A stretch of DNA of 64,000 bases from Streptomyces sp. BHT-5-2 (GCF_019774615.1 NZ_CP081497.1:1860001-1924000), one strand, 5' to 3'; counted from the stretch's first letter, positions 25,504 to 34,453 are shown. Program-made: numbers and translations. The notes: generated from the sequence alone by a model not told the origin.

Positions 25504-28386
25504 TCACCAGGCCGTCTCGTCCCACTGGTCGAGGAGCGTGTCGATGCCGTCGTTCCCGGCGTCGCCCGGTGGCGGTGCCGCGTCCAGGGTCTGTTCGGTC
25601 CAGATGACCTTGCCGTCGGGGGTGTAGCGCGTCCCCCAGCGCTGGGCGAACTGGGCGACGAGGAACAGCCCGCGCCCGCCCTCGTCGGTGGTGGCGGCCC
25701 GCCGCAGGTGCGGGGAGGCGCTGGTGCCGTCGGAGACCTCGCAGACCAGCGCGCGGTCGTGGAGGAGGCGGACGCGGATGGGCTGGGCGCCGTAGCGGAT
25801 GGCGTTGGTGATCAGCTCGCTGAGGATCAGCTCGGTGGTGAAGCCGATCCCGCCCAGCCCCCAGGCTTCCAGGGTGCGCATGCAGGCGGAGCGGACGGGG
25901 CCGACCGCCGCGGGGTCGGAGGGGACCTCCCACTCGGCGATCCGGTCCCGGTCCAGGAGCCGGGTGCGGGCCACCAGCAGGGCGATGTCGTCGCTGGGGT
26001 CGGCGGGCAGCACGGCGTCCAGGACGGCGGTGCAGGTCTCCTCGGGGGAGCGGTCCGGGCCGTCGGCGAGGGTGGTGCGCAGCAGTTCCAGGCCGGTGTC
26101 GATGTCCCGCTCGCGGTCCTCGACGAGCCCGTCGGTGTACAGGACGAGCCGGGAGCCCTCGGGCAGGGCCAGCTCGACGGTCTCCACGGGCAGCCCGCCC
26201 CCGAGTCCGAGCGGCGGGGAGACCGGCACCTCGGGGAAGGAGACCGTGCCGTCGGGGAGGACCAGGGCCGGCCCCGGGTGGCCGGCGCGGGCCAGGGTGA
26301 CGCGGCCGCCGACCGGGTCGTAGATGGCGTAGAGGCAGGTGGCGCCGGTGATGCCGGCCACGCCGTCGCCGACCAGGGAGGTGTCCCCGCCCGATGCCGA
26401 CGCCTCGTCGGCCATCGTCCCGGCCGGGTCCTCGTCGCCCGCGGCCCCGCCCCTGCCCCCGCTCCTGTCGTCCCCGTCCGGTCCCGTCCCGCCGGGGCGG
26501 GCCTCGTCGGTGTCGATGTGGCTGACGAGTTCGTCGAGGTGGCCCAGGAGTTCGTCGGGCGGCAGGTCAAGGGCGGAGAAGTTGAGGACCGCGGTGCGCA
26601 GCCGGCCCATGGTGGCGGCGGCGTGCAGGCCGTGCCCGACGACGTCGCCGACGACCAGGGCTACCCGGGCGCCGGGCAGCGGGATCAGGTCGAACCAGTC
26701 GCCGCCGACCCCGGCCTGTGCGGGCAGGTAGCGGTGCGCCACCTCCAGGGCCGACTGCGCGGGCAGCGCCCGCGGCAGCAGGCTGCGCTGGAGGGTGATG
26801 GTGGTGGCGTGCTCGCGGGTGTAGCGGCGGGCGTTGTCGATGGAGACCGCGGCCCGCGCGGCCAGTTCCTCGGCGAACGACAGGTCCTCCTCGCCGAACA
26901 CCTCGGCGCCGGCCGCCCGCCAGAAGTTGGCCAGCCCCAGCACCAGGCCCCGGGCCCGCAGCGGCACGGCGATCAGCGAGCGGATGCCGTTGTCCAGGAT
27001 GCGGCCGGTGTCGTCGGGGTCCTGCTCCCGCCACTCGCGTTCGGCGCGCAGGTCCCTGACGAGGACCGGGCGGGCGTCGGCGATGCCGGCGGTGATGGGG
27101 CTGCCGGGCACAAAGCGGATCTGCTCGCCGACGCGGTAGACCGCCGAGCCCTCCGGTACGCCGTGGACGGCCAGCCGCCGCATCGGCGCGTGCTCCCCGG
27201 TCGGTTCGTCGCCGCGCAGCACCGGCTCCAGAAGTTCGACGGAGACCACGTCGGCGAACCGGGGCACGGCGACCGCGGCCAGTTCCTCCGCGGTGCGGCG
27301 GACGTCCAGTGTGCTGCCGATCCGCATGCCCGCGTCGTAGAGCAGTTTCAGGCGCCGCTGGGCGACCTCGGCCTTGCCGGTCAGGGCCCGGAGTTCGGTG
27401 GTGTCCCGCAGGGTGACGGCGGTGCCGGGCGGGCCGCCGTAGGGGCCGGTGGGGCGGATGTTGACCGCGAGCAGCCGGTCGCCGGCGGGGTGCACCTCGT
27501 CGGTCGCGGCCCGCCCGGAGGCCAGCAGGGCGGCGGTGCCCGGTTCCAGGCCCAGTTCGGTGACCCGGCGGCGTTCGGCGTCGTCGGGCAGGTCGAGCAG
27601 CCTGCGGGCCTCGTCGTTGGCGAGCAGCAGGCGTCCGTCGCTGCCGATGATGAGCACGCCCTCGCGGACGGCGTGCAGGACGGCGTCGTGGTGGTCGTAC
27701 ATCCGGGTCATCTCGGCGGGGTCCAGGCCGCGGGTCTGCCGTCGCAGTCGGCGGCTCACCAGGGCGGTCCCGCAGACCCCGACGACCAGGGCGCCGGCGG
27801 CGCAGCCGATCAGCAGCGGGAGCCGTTGCAGGGCCCATTCGTTGGTGCGCTGCACCTTGATGCCGGCCGCGACCAGTCCGACGACGCGGCCGCCGGCGTC
27901 CTTGACCGGGACGGTGGTGTCGACGGCGCGGCCGAACGCCGAGGAGGAGGTGGAGGTGACGGTCCGGCCGGCGAGTGCCGGGCCGTAGCCGCTGGGGACG
28001 TGCTTGCCGATCAGCCCGGGGTCGGGGTGGGTCCAGCGGATCCCGGACGGGCTGAACGCGACGAGGTAGTCGAGCCCGGCCTCCCGGCGGGCGTCCTCGG
28101 CGCGGAGCTGGAGGCGGGTGGTGGGGTCGGCGGACTGCATCGCGGCGGCGGTTCCGGGGGCGTGTGCGAAGGCCAGCGCGGCGACGGAGGAACGCTGTTC
28201 GGCCTCCCGGAGGCTGGCCTGCTGGGCCTGGAGGGCGAGGGCGATCCCGGCGGCCGCGACCAGCAGCACGACGAGGGCGAGCTGTAGGACGAGCACCTGG
28301 CCCGCGACGCTGTGCACGCTCAGCACCGAGCGGAGACGGCGCCCGACATCACGCCTGAAATGTCTCTTTCGCTCGAAATTTTCCAT
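25504..28386 (-). CDS. SpoIIE-family phosphatase with sensor, PAS, GAF and HATPase domains
   Basis: A 960-residue membrane sensor of the sigma-factor partner-switching type. Order: helix 1 (~28-50), extracytoplasmic Cache-like domain with DYLVAFSPSGIRWTHPD, helix 2 (~190-212), PAS (~235-340), GAF (~350-520), PP2C/SpoIIE phosphatase (~545-800, metal Asp in VVGDVVGHG and LYTDGLVEDR) and C-terminal HATPase (~820-935, N-box ELILSELITNAIRYG). The phosphatase would dephosphorylate an anti-anti-sigma factor and the HATPase act as anti-sigma kinase, so both opposing activities sit in one chain. A gap of low-complexity acidic Gly/Asp residues (~620-660) interrupts the phosphatase. ATG 28386 has a poor ribosome-binding site; GTG 28389 is equally possible. 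Confidence 0.93.
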   Translation of the reverse strand: MENFERKRHFRRDVGRRLRSVLSVHSVAGQVLVLQLALVVLLVAAAGIALALQAQQASLREAEQRSSVAALAFAHAPGTAAAMQSADPTTRLQLRAEDARREAGLDYLVAFSPSGIRWTHPDPGLIGKHVPSGYGPALAGRTVTSTSSSAFGRAVDTTVPVKDAGGRVVGLVAAGIKVQRTNEWALQRLPLLIGCAAGALVVGVCGTALVSRRLRRQTRGLDPAEMTRMYDHHDAVLHAVREGVLIIGSDGRLLLANDEARRLLDLPDDAERRRVTELGLEPGTAALLASGRAATDEVHPAGDRLLAVNIRPTGPYGGPPGTAVTLRDTTELRALTGKAEVAQRRLKLLYDAGMRIGSTLDVRRTAEELAAVAVPRFADVVSVELLEPVLRGDEPTGEHAPMRRLAVHGVPEGSAVYRVGEQIRFVPGSPITAGIADARPVLVRDLRAEREWREQDPDDTGRILDNGIRSLIAVPLRARGLVLGLANFWRAAGAEVFGEEDLSFAEELAARAAVSIDNARRYTREHATTITLQRSLLPRALPAQSALEVAHRYLPAQAGVGGDWFDLIPLPGARVALVVGDVVGHGLHAAATMGRLRTAVLNFSALDLPPDELLGHLDELVSHIDTDEARPGGTGPDGDDRSGGRGGAAGDEDPAGTMADEASASGGDTSLVGDGVAGITGATCLYAIYDPVGGRVTLARAGHPGPALVLPDGTVSFPEVPVSPPLGLGGGLPVETVELALPEGSRLVLYTDGLVEDRERDIDTGLELLRTTLADGPDRSPEETCTAVLDAVLPADPSDDIALLVARTRLLDRDRIAEWEVPSDPAAVGPVRSACMRTLEAWGLGGIGFTTELILSELITNAIRYGAQPIRVRLLHDRALVCEVSDGTSASPHLRRAATTDEGGRGLFLVAQFAQRWGTRYTPDGKVIWTEQTLDAAPPPGDAGNDGIDTLLDQWDETAW

Positions 28387-28389
28387 CAC

Positions 28390-28771
28390 GCGCCATATTT
28401 AGCATTGTGCGCCCTCGGGCAGCGACCGGTTGCGCGCCCTCATAAGCGTTCCTTTTGGAATGACAAAGCGGCTTTGTGAGGGCAAATTTGGTCGGTTGTG
28501 AAGTGTGCCCGGGCGTCGGCGGACGGCGCCCGAGGCCCCGTCGGGTGGCCCGTGAAGGCCGATTCCACGCGGCGTGATGGCCGTGCAACGCAAGGTAATC
28601 GCACGTAGTTCCGTCATGGTGAGCTTTGGGTTCCGAGTGATTCCGGCCGCGGACCCGTCGACGGGCCGTTGCGGGCCGCATATTCCGGCCCCGACCATCC
28701 CGGTGTCCCGCATGTCGCCGGCCCCCGCGCCGGGTGGCCGGCATGCCTTCGGTCCCGTATGGAGGTCCCCT
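28390..28771. other. Divergent promoter region of phosphatase and encapsulin operons
   Basis: These 382 bases hold no supported gene. The half nearest the phosphatase is AT-richer (around 28440-28500, with ATAAGCG and GGCAAATTTGG) and likely carries its promoter. Toward the encapsulin gene I see no clear -35/-10 pair or CRP-type dyad, although the shell has a cNMP-like domain. Confidence 0.4.
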
Positions 28772-30154
28772 GTGAACGACCGGATGACGCTCGCCCCGGA
28801 TGCGGCACGGCAACTCGCGACCACGACCAAGACCACCCCCCAGATGCGCGGCATCACCCCGCGCTACCTGCTGCGCGCCCTGCCGTGGGTGGACGTCGAA
28901 TCCGGCGTCTTCCGCGTCAACCGCCGCCGCACCTACGTCCTCGGCGACGACCGCATCAGCACCTACCAGGACGGCGAGACCCACCGCGTCATCCCCGGTG
29001 ACCTGCGCGAACTGCCGTATCTGCGCGAGGCAGACGACGCCCTGCTGGCCGAACTCGCCGGTGCATTCCAGATGATGCCCTTCGACGCCGGTCAAGTCCT
29101 CGCCGAGAGCGGCGAGGTGACGGACCGTCTGCTCGTCGTGGTGCAGGGCCGCGCCGAGAAGCGGGCGCGCGGCCGCTACGGCGAGGACGCGCTGCTCGAA
29201 GTGATCGGCGACGGCCAGTTCTTCGACCTCGACGCCTGGACCCGCTCGGCCCCGATGCCCTACCGGGTCACCGCGCTCACCCCCGGCACCGCGCTCAGCC
29301 TCGACCGCGCCACCCTGGCCCGCCTGGGCGACCGCGACCCGGCGCTGCGGGCCGCGACCGACGCCTACCTCGCCGCGGACGGCGTACTGCCGGGCAGCGA
29401 GGTGCCCGTCGACCTCAGCACCGGGCACACCGGCGAACCCGAACTGCCGGCGACCTTCGTCGACTACGAGGACGCGCCCCGCGAGTACCACATGAACCTC
29501 GCCCAGACCGTGCTGCGCGTCCACACCCGGGTCTCCGACCTCTACAGCGGCACCATGGACCAGGTCCGCACCCAGGCCAACCTCACCGCGCACGCGCTCC
29601 GCGAGCGACAGGAGGACGCCCTCCTCAACCACCCCGAGCACGGCCTCTTCAGCAACGTCGCCCCCGGCCAGCGCGTCCAGGCCCGCTACGGCGCCCCCAC
29701 CCCCGACGACCTCGACGAGCTGCTCAGCCGGGTCTGGAAGCAGCCCGGCTACTTCCTCGCCCACCCCCGGACCATCGCCGCGTTCGGCCGGGAATGTACC
29801 CGTCGGGGTGTGCCCCCGGTGATCGACACCAGCTTCGGCAGCCCGCTGCTGACCTGGCGCGGGGTGCCGCTGCTCCCGTCCGACAAGGTGCGGTTCGCCG
29901 GCGGGGCGGACACCGGCACCACCGAGATCCTGCTGATGCGGGTCGGTGAGGCCGAGCAGGGCGTGGTCGGCCTGCGCCCGGCGAACGTCGCCGACGAGAT
30001 CGAACCGGGCCTGTCCATGCGGAACATGGGCGTCGACAAGAAGGGCATCACCTCGTACCTGATGACCGCATACTTCAACGCCGCGGTCCTCGTCGAGGAC
30101 GCCCTCGCCGTCCTCCAGAACGTCGAGGTGTCCCACTACCATGACTACGCCTGA
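28772..30154 (+). CDS. Family 2 encapsulin shell protein with cNMP-binding-like insertion (2B architecture)
   Basis: A 460-residue HK97-fold nanocompartment shell protein. The N-terminal arm (~1-85, with TPRYLLRALPWVDVESGVFRV) is followed by a CRP-like cyclic-nucleotide-binding domain (~85-190, with FDAGQVLAESGEVTDRLLVV and GDGQFFDLDAW...PYRVTAL); the rest (~205-460) is the HK97 shell fold, ending with the conserved GITSYLMTAYFNAAVL region. Shells without the insertion are called 2A and those with it 2B. GTG 28772 follows GGAGGT. The stop lies 14 bases inside the next gene, a cysteine desulfurase, the known cargo type for many family 2 shells. The product should assemble into a protein cage that encloses the desulfurase. 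Confidence 0.93.
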   Translation: MNDRMTLAPDAARQLATTTKTTPQMRGITPRYLLRALPWVDVESGVFRVNRRRTYVLGDDRISTYQDGETHRVIPGDLRELPYLREADDALLAELAGAFQMMPFDAGQVLAESGEVTDRLLVVVQGRAEKRARGRYGEDALLEVIGDGQFFDLDAWTRSAPMPYRVTALTPGTALSLDRATLARLGDRDPALRAATDAYLAADGVLPGSEVPVDLSTGHTGEPELPATFVDYEDAPREYHMNLAQTVLRVHTRVSDLYSGTMDQVRTQANLTAHALRERQEDALLNHPEHGLFSNVAPGQRVQARYGAPTPDDLDELLSRVWKQPGYFLAHPRTIAAFGRECTRRGVPPVIDTSFGSPLLTWRGVPLLPSDKVRFAGGADTGTTEILLMRVGEAEQGVVGLRPANVADEIEPGLSMRNMGVDKKGITSYLMTAYFNAAVLVEDALAVLQNVEVSHYHDYA

Positions 30155-31577
30155 CCTGCTGGGGCTCCCGTCGGCCGGGACCGGCGCGGCGGGCGTCCCC
30201 ACGACCGGAGCGGCGGTGCCCGGCCTCGGCGCCGCCGCGGTCCCGGCGGCGCCCGCGGCCGCGTCCGGCGCCGGCACCGGTGCCCCCGCGCCGGCCCCCG
30301 AGTCCGCCGGCACCCCCTGGAACGGCCCCGAACCGACGGGCCGTCACCTCTCCCAACAGCCCTCCTTCTCACCCGAGTTCGCGCGTCGCGACGTGCCGAT
30401 CCTGCACCGGACCGTCAACGGCAAGCCGCTGGTCTGGCTCGACAACGGGGCCACCACCCAGAAGCCCCGCCAGGTCATCGAGGCGGTCTCCGGCTTCTAC
30501 GGCGCGGGCAACTCCAACATCCACCGCGGCGCGCACACGATGGCCCGCGAGGCCACCGAGGCGTACGAGGCGGGCCGCACCGCCGTCGCCCGCTTCCTGG
30601 GCGCGGCGTCCCCGGACGAGATCGTCTTCACCCGCGGCACGACCGAGGCGATCAACCTCGTCGCCCAGAGCTGGGGGCGGGCCAACCTCGGCCCCGGCGA
30701 CGACATCCTGGTGCCGGTGCTGGAGCACCACTCCAACATCGTCCCCTGGCAGATGGTGGCCAAGGAGACCCGGGCCCGGGTGGTGCCGGTTCCGCTGCGG
30801 CCGGACGGGCAGATCGACCTCGACGCCTACGCCGACCGGCTCTCCATGCGGACCCGGCTGGTCGCGCTCGGCCAGGCGTCGAACGTCCTCGGCACCGTCC
30901 CGCCGGTCAAGGAGATGACCGCGCTCGCCCACCGCTACCGGGCCAAGGTCCTGGTGGACGGCGCCCAGGCGGTGGCCCACTTCCCGGTCGACGTGCAGGA
31001 CCTCGACGCCGACTTCTACGTCTTCTCCGGCCACAAGCTGTTCGCCCCCACGGGCATCGGCGCCCTGTACGCCAAGCCGGAGGTCCTGGCGGAGATGGCA
31101 CCGTGGCAGGGCGGCGGCAACATGATCGACTCGGTCTCCTTCGACCGCACCACGTACGCGCCCGTGCCGCACCGCCTGGAGGCCGGCACCGGGCACATCG
31201 CCGGCGTGGTCGGCCTGCTCGCCGCGATCAACTGGCTGACCGGCTTCGACCGGTCCGCCGTCGCCGCGTACGAGACGGAGCTGCTGGGCCACGCCCGACA
31301 GGCACTGGCCGCGGTTCCCGGCCTGGACCTGATCGGCTCCGCCCCCGACCGGATCGCGGTGCTCACCTTCACCCTGGCCGGCCAGGACCCGGCCCGGATC
31401 GCGCAGTGGCTCGACCAGGACGGGATCGCGGTCCGGGCCGGCCACCACTGCGCCCAGCCGGCTCTCGCCCACTACGGACTGGAGAGCGCGGCCCGCGCCT
31501 CGCTCGCCCTCTACAACACCCCGGAGGAGGTGGACGAACTGGCCGCGTCGCTCCGGCGGCTCCAGCAGTCCGGCTGA
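30141..31577 (+). CDS. Encapsulin cargo cysteine desulfurase (SufS-like)
   Basis: A 478-residue PLP enzyme that removes sulfur from L-cysteine as an enzyme persulfide. The catalytic core (~78-475) has the SufS/CsdA pattern: HHS in the PLP pocket (VLEHHSNIVPWQ), the PLP lysine Lys299 in SGHKLFAP and the catalytic Cys437 in RAGHHCAQP. The first ~70 residues are a low-complexity Ala/Gly/Pro/Thr arm not found in ordinary SufS; such disordered N-termini are the cargo-loading part of family 2 encapsulin desulfurases. The ATG lies inside the last codons of the shell gene (14-base overlap), so shell and cargo are translationally coupled. Proposed role: storage of sulfur or sequestered desulfuration within the cage. 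Confidence 0.94.
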   Translation: MTTPDLLGLPSAGTGAAGVPTTGAAVPGLGAAAVPAAPAAASGAGTGAPAPAPESAGTPWNGPEPTGRHLSQQPSFSPEFARRDVPILHRTVNGKPLVWLDNGATTQKPRQVIEAVSGFYGAGNSNIHRGAHTMAREATEAYEAGRTAVARFLGAASPDEIVFTRGTTEAINLVAQSWGRANLGPGDDILVPVLEHHSNIVPWQMVAKETRARVVPVPLRPDGQIDLDAYADRLSMRTRLVALGQASNVLGTVPPVKEMTALAHRYRAKVLVDGAQAVAHFPVDVQDLDADFYVFSGHKLFAPTGIGALYAKPEVLAEMAPWQGGGNMIDSVSFDRTTYAPVPHRLEAGTGHIAGVVGLLAAINWLTGFDRSAVAAYETELLGHARQALAAVPGLDLIGSAPDRIAVLTFTLAGQDPARIAQWLDQDGIAVRAGHHCAQPALAHYGLESAARASLALYNTPEEVDELAASLRRLQQSG

Positions 31578-31585
31578 TCCCGGCC

Positions 31586-31612
31586 GGCCTCCCCGGCCTC
31601 CCCGGCCTCCCC
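31586..31612. repeat. Three perfect 9-bp tandem repeats
   Basis: GGCCTCCCC occurs three times in tandem right after the desulfurase stop codon. It is non-coding, and strand slippage is the likely origin. Confidence 0.6.
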
Positions 31613-31655
31613 GCCGTCCGTGCGGAGGCCGTGGTGTGCCCGTGGTGTGTAGGGT

Positions 31656-31772
31656 GGGGGGCTGCGAAGGGGAGTAGCCCCGCAAACCGGTCGTCGACAC
31701 ACTGGAGCCGCAGGCGGCTCCCGGTGGCCGGGCCCGCGCCTCACGGTGCGGGCGGGCGAGACCTTCGGCCCC
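31656..31772 (+). promoter_or_regulatory. yybP-ykoY (Mn2+) riboswitch
   Basis: The hallmark segments appear in order: GCGAAGGGGAGTAGC (31663-31677), a GTCGTCGACA element, a GGAGCCGC-AG-GCGGCTCC hairpin, a second GC-rich hairpin, then GGCGAGACCTTCGGCC (31755-31770). The closing helix pairs GGGGC/CGAAGG on the left with CCTTCG/GCCCC on the right. This is the conserved core of the manganese-sensing yybP-ykoY riboswitch, in which the AGUAG and GAGACCUU loops build the Mn2+ site. It lies about 100 bases before a cation exchanger gene and would switch its expression on at high Mn2+. Confidence 0.88.
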
Positions 31773-31871
31773 TTGTCGACGATTCGAACGCGTCGGCGGG
31801 GTCGAAGCCGTCCGCCGCTCCCACGCCGGTCGCCCTCGATGCCCGCCGGTGCGGAAAGGCTGACGATCAGC

Positions 31872-32936
31872 GTGTTGCATTTCGTCCTGCTCATCGCGTG
31901 CGCGGTGGCGATCTACCTCTCCTGCGAGTGGTTCGTCAACGCCGTGGAATGGCTCGGTGAGCGGCTCAACGTGGGCCGGATGGCGGTGGGCACCATCCTG
32001 GCCGCCTTCGGCACCGCCCTGCCGGAGTCCGTGGTGACGCTGGTCGCGGTGACCACCGGCGCCACCCCGGAGGCCAAGGACATCGGCGTCGGCGCCGCGA
32101 TGGGCGGCCCGCTGGCGCTGGCCACCGTGGCGTACGGCGTGACCGGCGTGATGCTGCTGCTCCAGCGGCGCAGGCGGCGCGCCGAGGTCGCGGCCGGCGG
32201 CTCCGCCGGCGCGGGCGGCGGGACGGCCACCGCGGAGCGGCCGGGGGAGGCCCTCGGCACGGAGCGGGACATGCGGCGGCTGGCCAAGGACCAGACGTGG
32301 TTCCTGCCGGTCTTCGTCGTCAAGGTCGTGCTCGGCCTGGTTGCCTTCGCCTTCAAGCCGGTGCTCGGCGTGGCGTTCTTCGCGGTGTACGCGCTGTACT
32401 TCTGGCGCGAGATCCGCGGCGACCACGAGGACGACGAGGAGGGTGCCGAGCTGGAGCCGCTGAAGTTCCAGCCGAAGGCCGAGTCCCCGGCGACCTGGGC
32501 GGTCGTCGCCCAGACCCTGGTCACCCTGGTGGTGATCTTCTTCGCCTCGCAGCTCTTCGTCCACCAGCTGGATGCCATCGGCCCGATGCTCGGACTCTCC
32601 GCCTCGGTCACCGCGCTGCTGCTGTCCCCGGTCGCCACCGAGCTGCCGGAGATCATGAACGCGGTGATCTGGGTGCGGCAGGGCAAGACCAAGCTGGCGC
32701 TGGCCAACATCTCCGGTGCCATGATGATCCAGGCGACCGTCCCCAGCGGCCTCGGACTGCTCTTCACCAGCTGGCACTTCGACACCGCGCTGCTGTGGTC
32801 CGGCCTGATCACCATGGTCGCGATCGGCTACCTCCTGCTGACCATGCGCGCCCACCGGCTCACCCCGCGGCGGCTGGCCCTGGCGGCCGGCTTCTACGTG
32901 GTCTTCGGACTCGGGCTGATCCCCATCCTGAGCTGA
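31872..32936 (+). CDS. Sodium/calcium exchanger-family cation antiporter
   Basis: A 354-residue membrane antiporter of the CaCA superfamily with two homologous halves. The first alpha repeat is in GTILAAFGTALPESVVTLVA and the second in LLLSPVATELPEIMNAVIW; the acidic residues in these repeats bind the cation. A hydrophilic loop of ~50 residues lies between the halves. A Mn2+-sensing riboswitch in the leader suggests that the exported ion is Mn2+ (possibly also Ca2+), not simply Na+/Ca2+ exchange. The start is uncertain: GTG 31872 is closest to the first helix, with GGAAAGG 13 bases upstream; ATG 31839 would add 11 residues. The 3' end overlaps the convergent CDF gene by 43 bases. Confidence 0.87.
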   Translation: MLHFVLLIACAVAIYLSCEWFVNAVEWLGERLNVGRMAVGTILAAFGTALPESVVTLVAVTTGATPEAKDIGVGAAMGGPLALATVAYGVTGVMLLLQRRRRRAEVAAGGSAGAGGGTATAERPGEALGTERDMRRLAKDQTWFLPVFVVKVVLGLVAFAFKPVLGVAFFAVYALYFWREIRGDHEDDEEGAELEPLKFQPKAESPATWAVVAQTLVTLVVIFFASQLFVHQLDAIGPMLGLSASVTALLLSPVATELPEIMNAVIWVRQGKTKLALANISGAMMIQATVPSGLGLLFTSWHFDTALLWSGLITMVAIGYLLLTMRAHRLTPRRLALAAGFYVVFGLGLIPILS

Positions 32937-34027
32937 GCCGGCGCGGGCCGACCCCGGGCCGGCGCGGCGTGGTGGTCCAGCGCCGCGTGCGGATCCGCGG
33001 CGCCGTCCTCCGGGGTGTGGTCGAGGTGGACGGTGGCCGCGGTCAGCCGCGGCACGCCGTGGATCAGCGCGTGCTCGGCGGCCACCGCGATCCGGTGGCC
33101 GCGGGCCACGGTCAGCCGCGGGTCGAGGACGATGTCCGCCTCGGCCCGCAGGGTGTGACCGATCCAGCGCATCCGCAACTGCCCCACCCCGCGCACCCCG
33201 GGCACCGCCCTCAGCGCCGCCTCGGCGGCCGCCACCAGCGCCGGGTCCACCGAGTCCATCAGCCGCCGGAACACCTCGCGGGCGGCGCCCTTGAGGACCA
33301 GCAGGATCGCGGCGGTGATCAGCAGGCCGACGACCGGGTCGGCGGCCCGCCAGCCCAGTGCGGAACCGCCCGCACCCAGCAGCACCGCCAGGGACGTGAA
33401 GCCGTCGGTGCGGGCATGCAGCCCGTCGGCGACCAGGGCGGCCGAGCCGATCCGGCGGCCGGTGCGGATGCGGTGGCGGGCCACCCACTCGTTGCCCACG
33501 AAACCGGCCAGCGCGGCGGCCGCGACCGCCCACAGGTGCGCTACGTCGCGCGGGTGCAGCAGCCGGTCGACGGCGGTGTACAGGGCGGGCACCGCGGACG
33601 CGGCGATGGTGAGCACGATGACCACCCCGGCCAGGTCCTCGGCCCGGCCGTAGCCGTAGGTGTAGCGGCGGTTGGCCGCCCGACGGCCGAGGACGAAGGC
33701 GATGCCGAGGGGGACGGCGGTCAGCGCGTCGGCGGCGTTGTGCAGGGTGTCGCCGAGCAGCGCCACCGAGCCGGAGAGCACGAAGACCGCCGCCTGGACC
33801 ACGGTCGTCAGGCCGAGGACCGCGAGCGAGAGCCAGAGCGCGCGCAGGCCCTCGCGGGAGCTCTCCAGCGCGGCGTCGACCTTGTCCGCGGCCTCGTGGC
33901 TGTGCGGGGTGACGGCGTGCGCGAGGCGGTGCCGCAGCCGGGCCGCCCGGGAGCGACCGCCGCGGGCCGGGTGCGGGTGGTGGTGCGCGTGGCCGTGGGA
34001 TTCGGGGACCGACTCGTGCGCGTTCAC
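32894..34027 (-). CDS. Cation diffusion facilitator (Zn/Cd/Co exporter)
   Basis: A 377-residue CDF transporter. The His-rich N-terminus (HGHAHHHPHP) and His-containing tail probably bind metal; six membrane helices follow residue ~60. The metal sites are visible as HNAADALTA in helix 2 (H/D-x3-D) and HARTDGFTS in helix 5. The cytoplasmic C-terminal domain (~270-350) dimerises and senses metal. It sits back to back with an ArsR regulator, a usual metal-responsive pair. GTG 34027 follows GAAGGTGCGAAG. The stop end overlaps the antiporter end on the other strand. Confidence 0.93.
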   Translation of the reverse strand: MNAHESVPESHGHAHHHPHPARGGRSRAARLRHRLAHAVTPHSHEAADKVDAALESSREGLRALWLSLAVLGLTTVVQAAVFVLSGSVALLGDTLHNAADALTAVPLGIAFVLGRRAANRRYTYGYGRAEDLAGVVIVLTIAASAVPALYTAVDRLLHPRDVAHLWAVAAAALAGFVGNEWVARHRIRTGRRIGSAALVADGLHARTDGFTSLAVLLGAGGSALGWRAADPVVGLLITAAILLVLKGAAREVFRRLMDSVDPALVAAAEAALRAVPGVRGVGQLRMRWIGHTLRAEADIVLDPRLTVARGHRIAVAAEHALIHGVPRLTAATVHLDHTPEDGAADPHAALDHHAAPARGRPAPAQLRMGISPSPKTT

Positions 34028-34090
34028 AGGCTTCGCACCTTCCCGCCGTCCGGGGCGCGGCTTGTGCCGCCGCCCTCGTCACCCCATTAT

Positions 34091-34138
34091 GTGCGTATGA
34101 GCGCACGCATGCACCTATCAGCTGCGCACGGTGCGCAG
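34091..34138. promoter_or_regulatory. Two adjacent palindromes, candidate ArsR operator
   Basis: GTGCG-TATGAG-CGCAC (34091-34106) and CTGCGCAC-G-GTGCGCAG (34122-34138) lie between the divergent CDF and ArsR genes and run into the first codons of ArsR. ArsR/SmtB repressors bind imperfect dyads covering their own start region, so these are good operator candidates for both genes. Confidence 0.55.
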
Positions 34139-34453
34139 GAGCCCGACGACGGCACGCGGATCGCGGCCGCGGTGGAGATCCTCGGCCTGCTCGCCGACCG
34201 CACCCGGCTCACCCTGCTGCGGCGCCTCGGCACGGGCGAGGCCGACGTCACCACCCTGACCGAAGCCTGCGGCGCCTCCCGCACCTCCGTCAGCCAGCAC
34301 CTCGCCCGTCTCCGGCTGGCCGGGCTGGTCACCACCCGCAAGGACGGCCGCCGCGCCGTGTACGCCCTGCGCCACGGCCATCTGCGGCGCCTGGTCGACG
34401 AGGCCCTCAACGCCGCCGACCACAAGGTCCGCCAACTGCCGCCGCACGACTGA
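34097..34453 (+). CDS. ArsR/SmtB-family metalloregulator
   Basis: A 118-residue winged-helix repressor. The DNA-binding helix is in TEACGASRTSVSQHLARLRLAGLVTTRKDGRR, and DRTRLTLLRRL precedes it as in the family. A Cys (ACGAS) sits in the recognition region, and His residues toward the C-terminus (RHGHLRRLVDEAL, ADHKV) could form the alpha-5 metal site of the SmtB/CzrA type (Zn or Co). It is divergent from the CDF exporter, which it most likely represses. The start is uncertain: ATG 34097 or ATG 34109; neither has a strong ribosome-binding site. Confidence 0.88.
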   Translation: MSARMHLSAAHGAQEPDDGTRIAAAVEILGLLADRTRLTLLRRLGTGEADVTTLTEACGASRTSVSQHLARLRLAGLVTTRKDGRRAVYALRHGHLRRLVDEALNAADHKVRQLPPHD

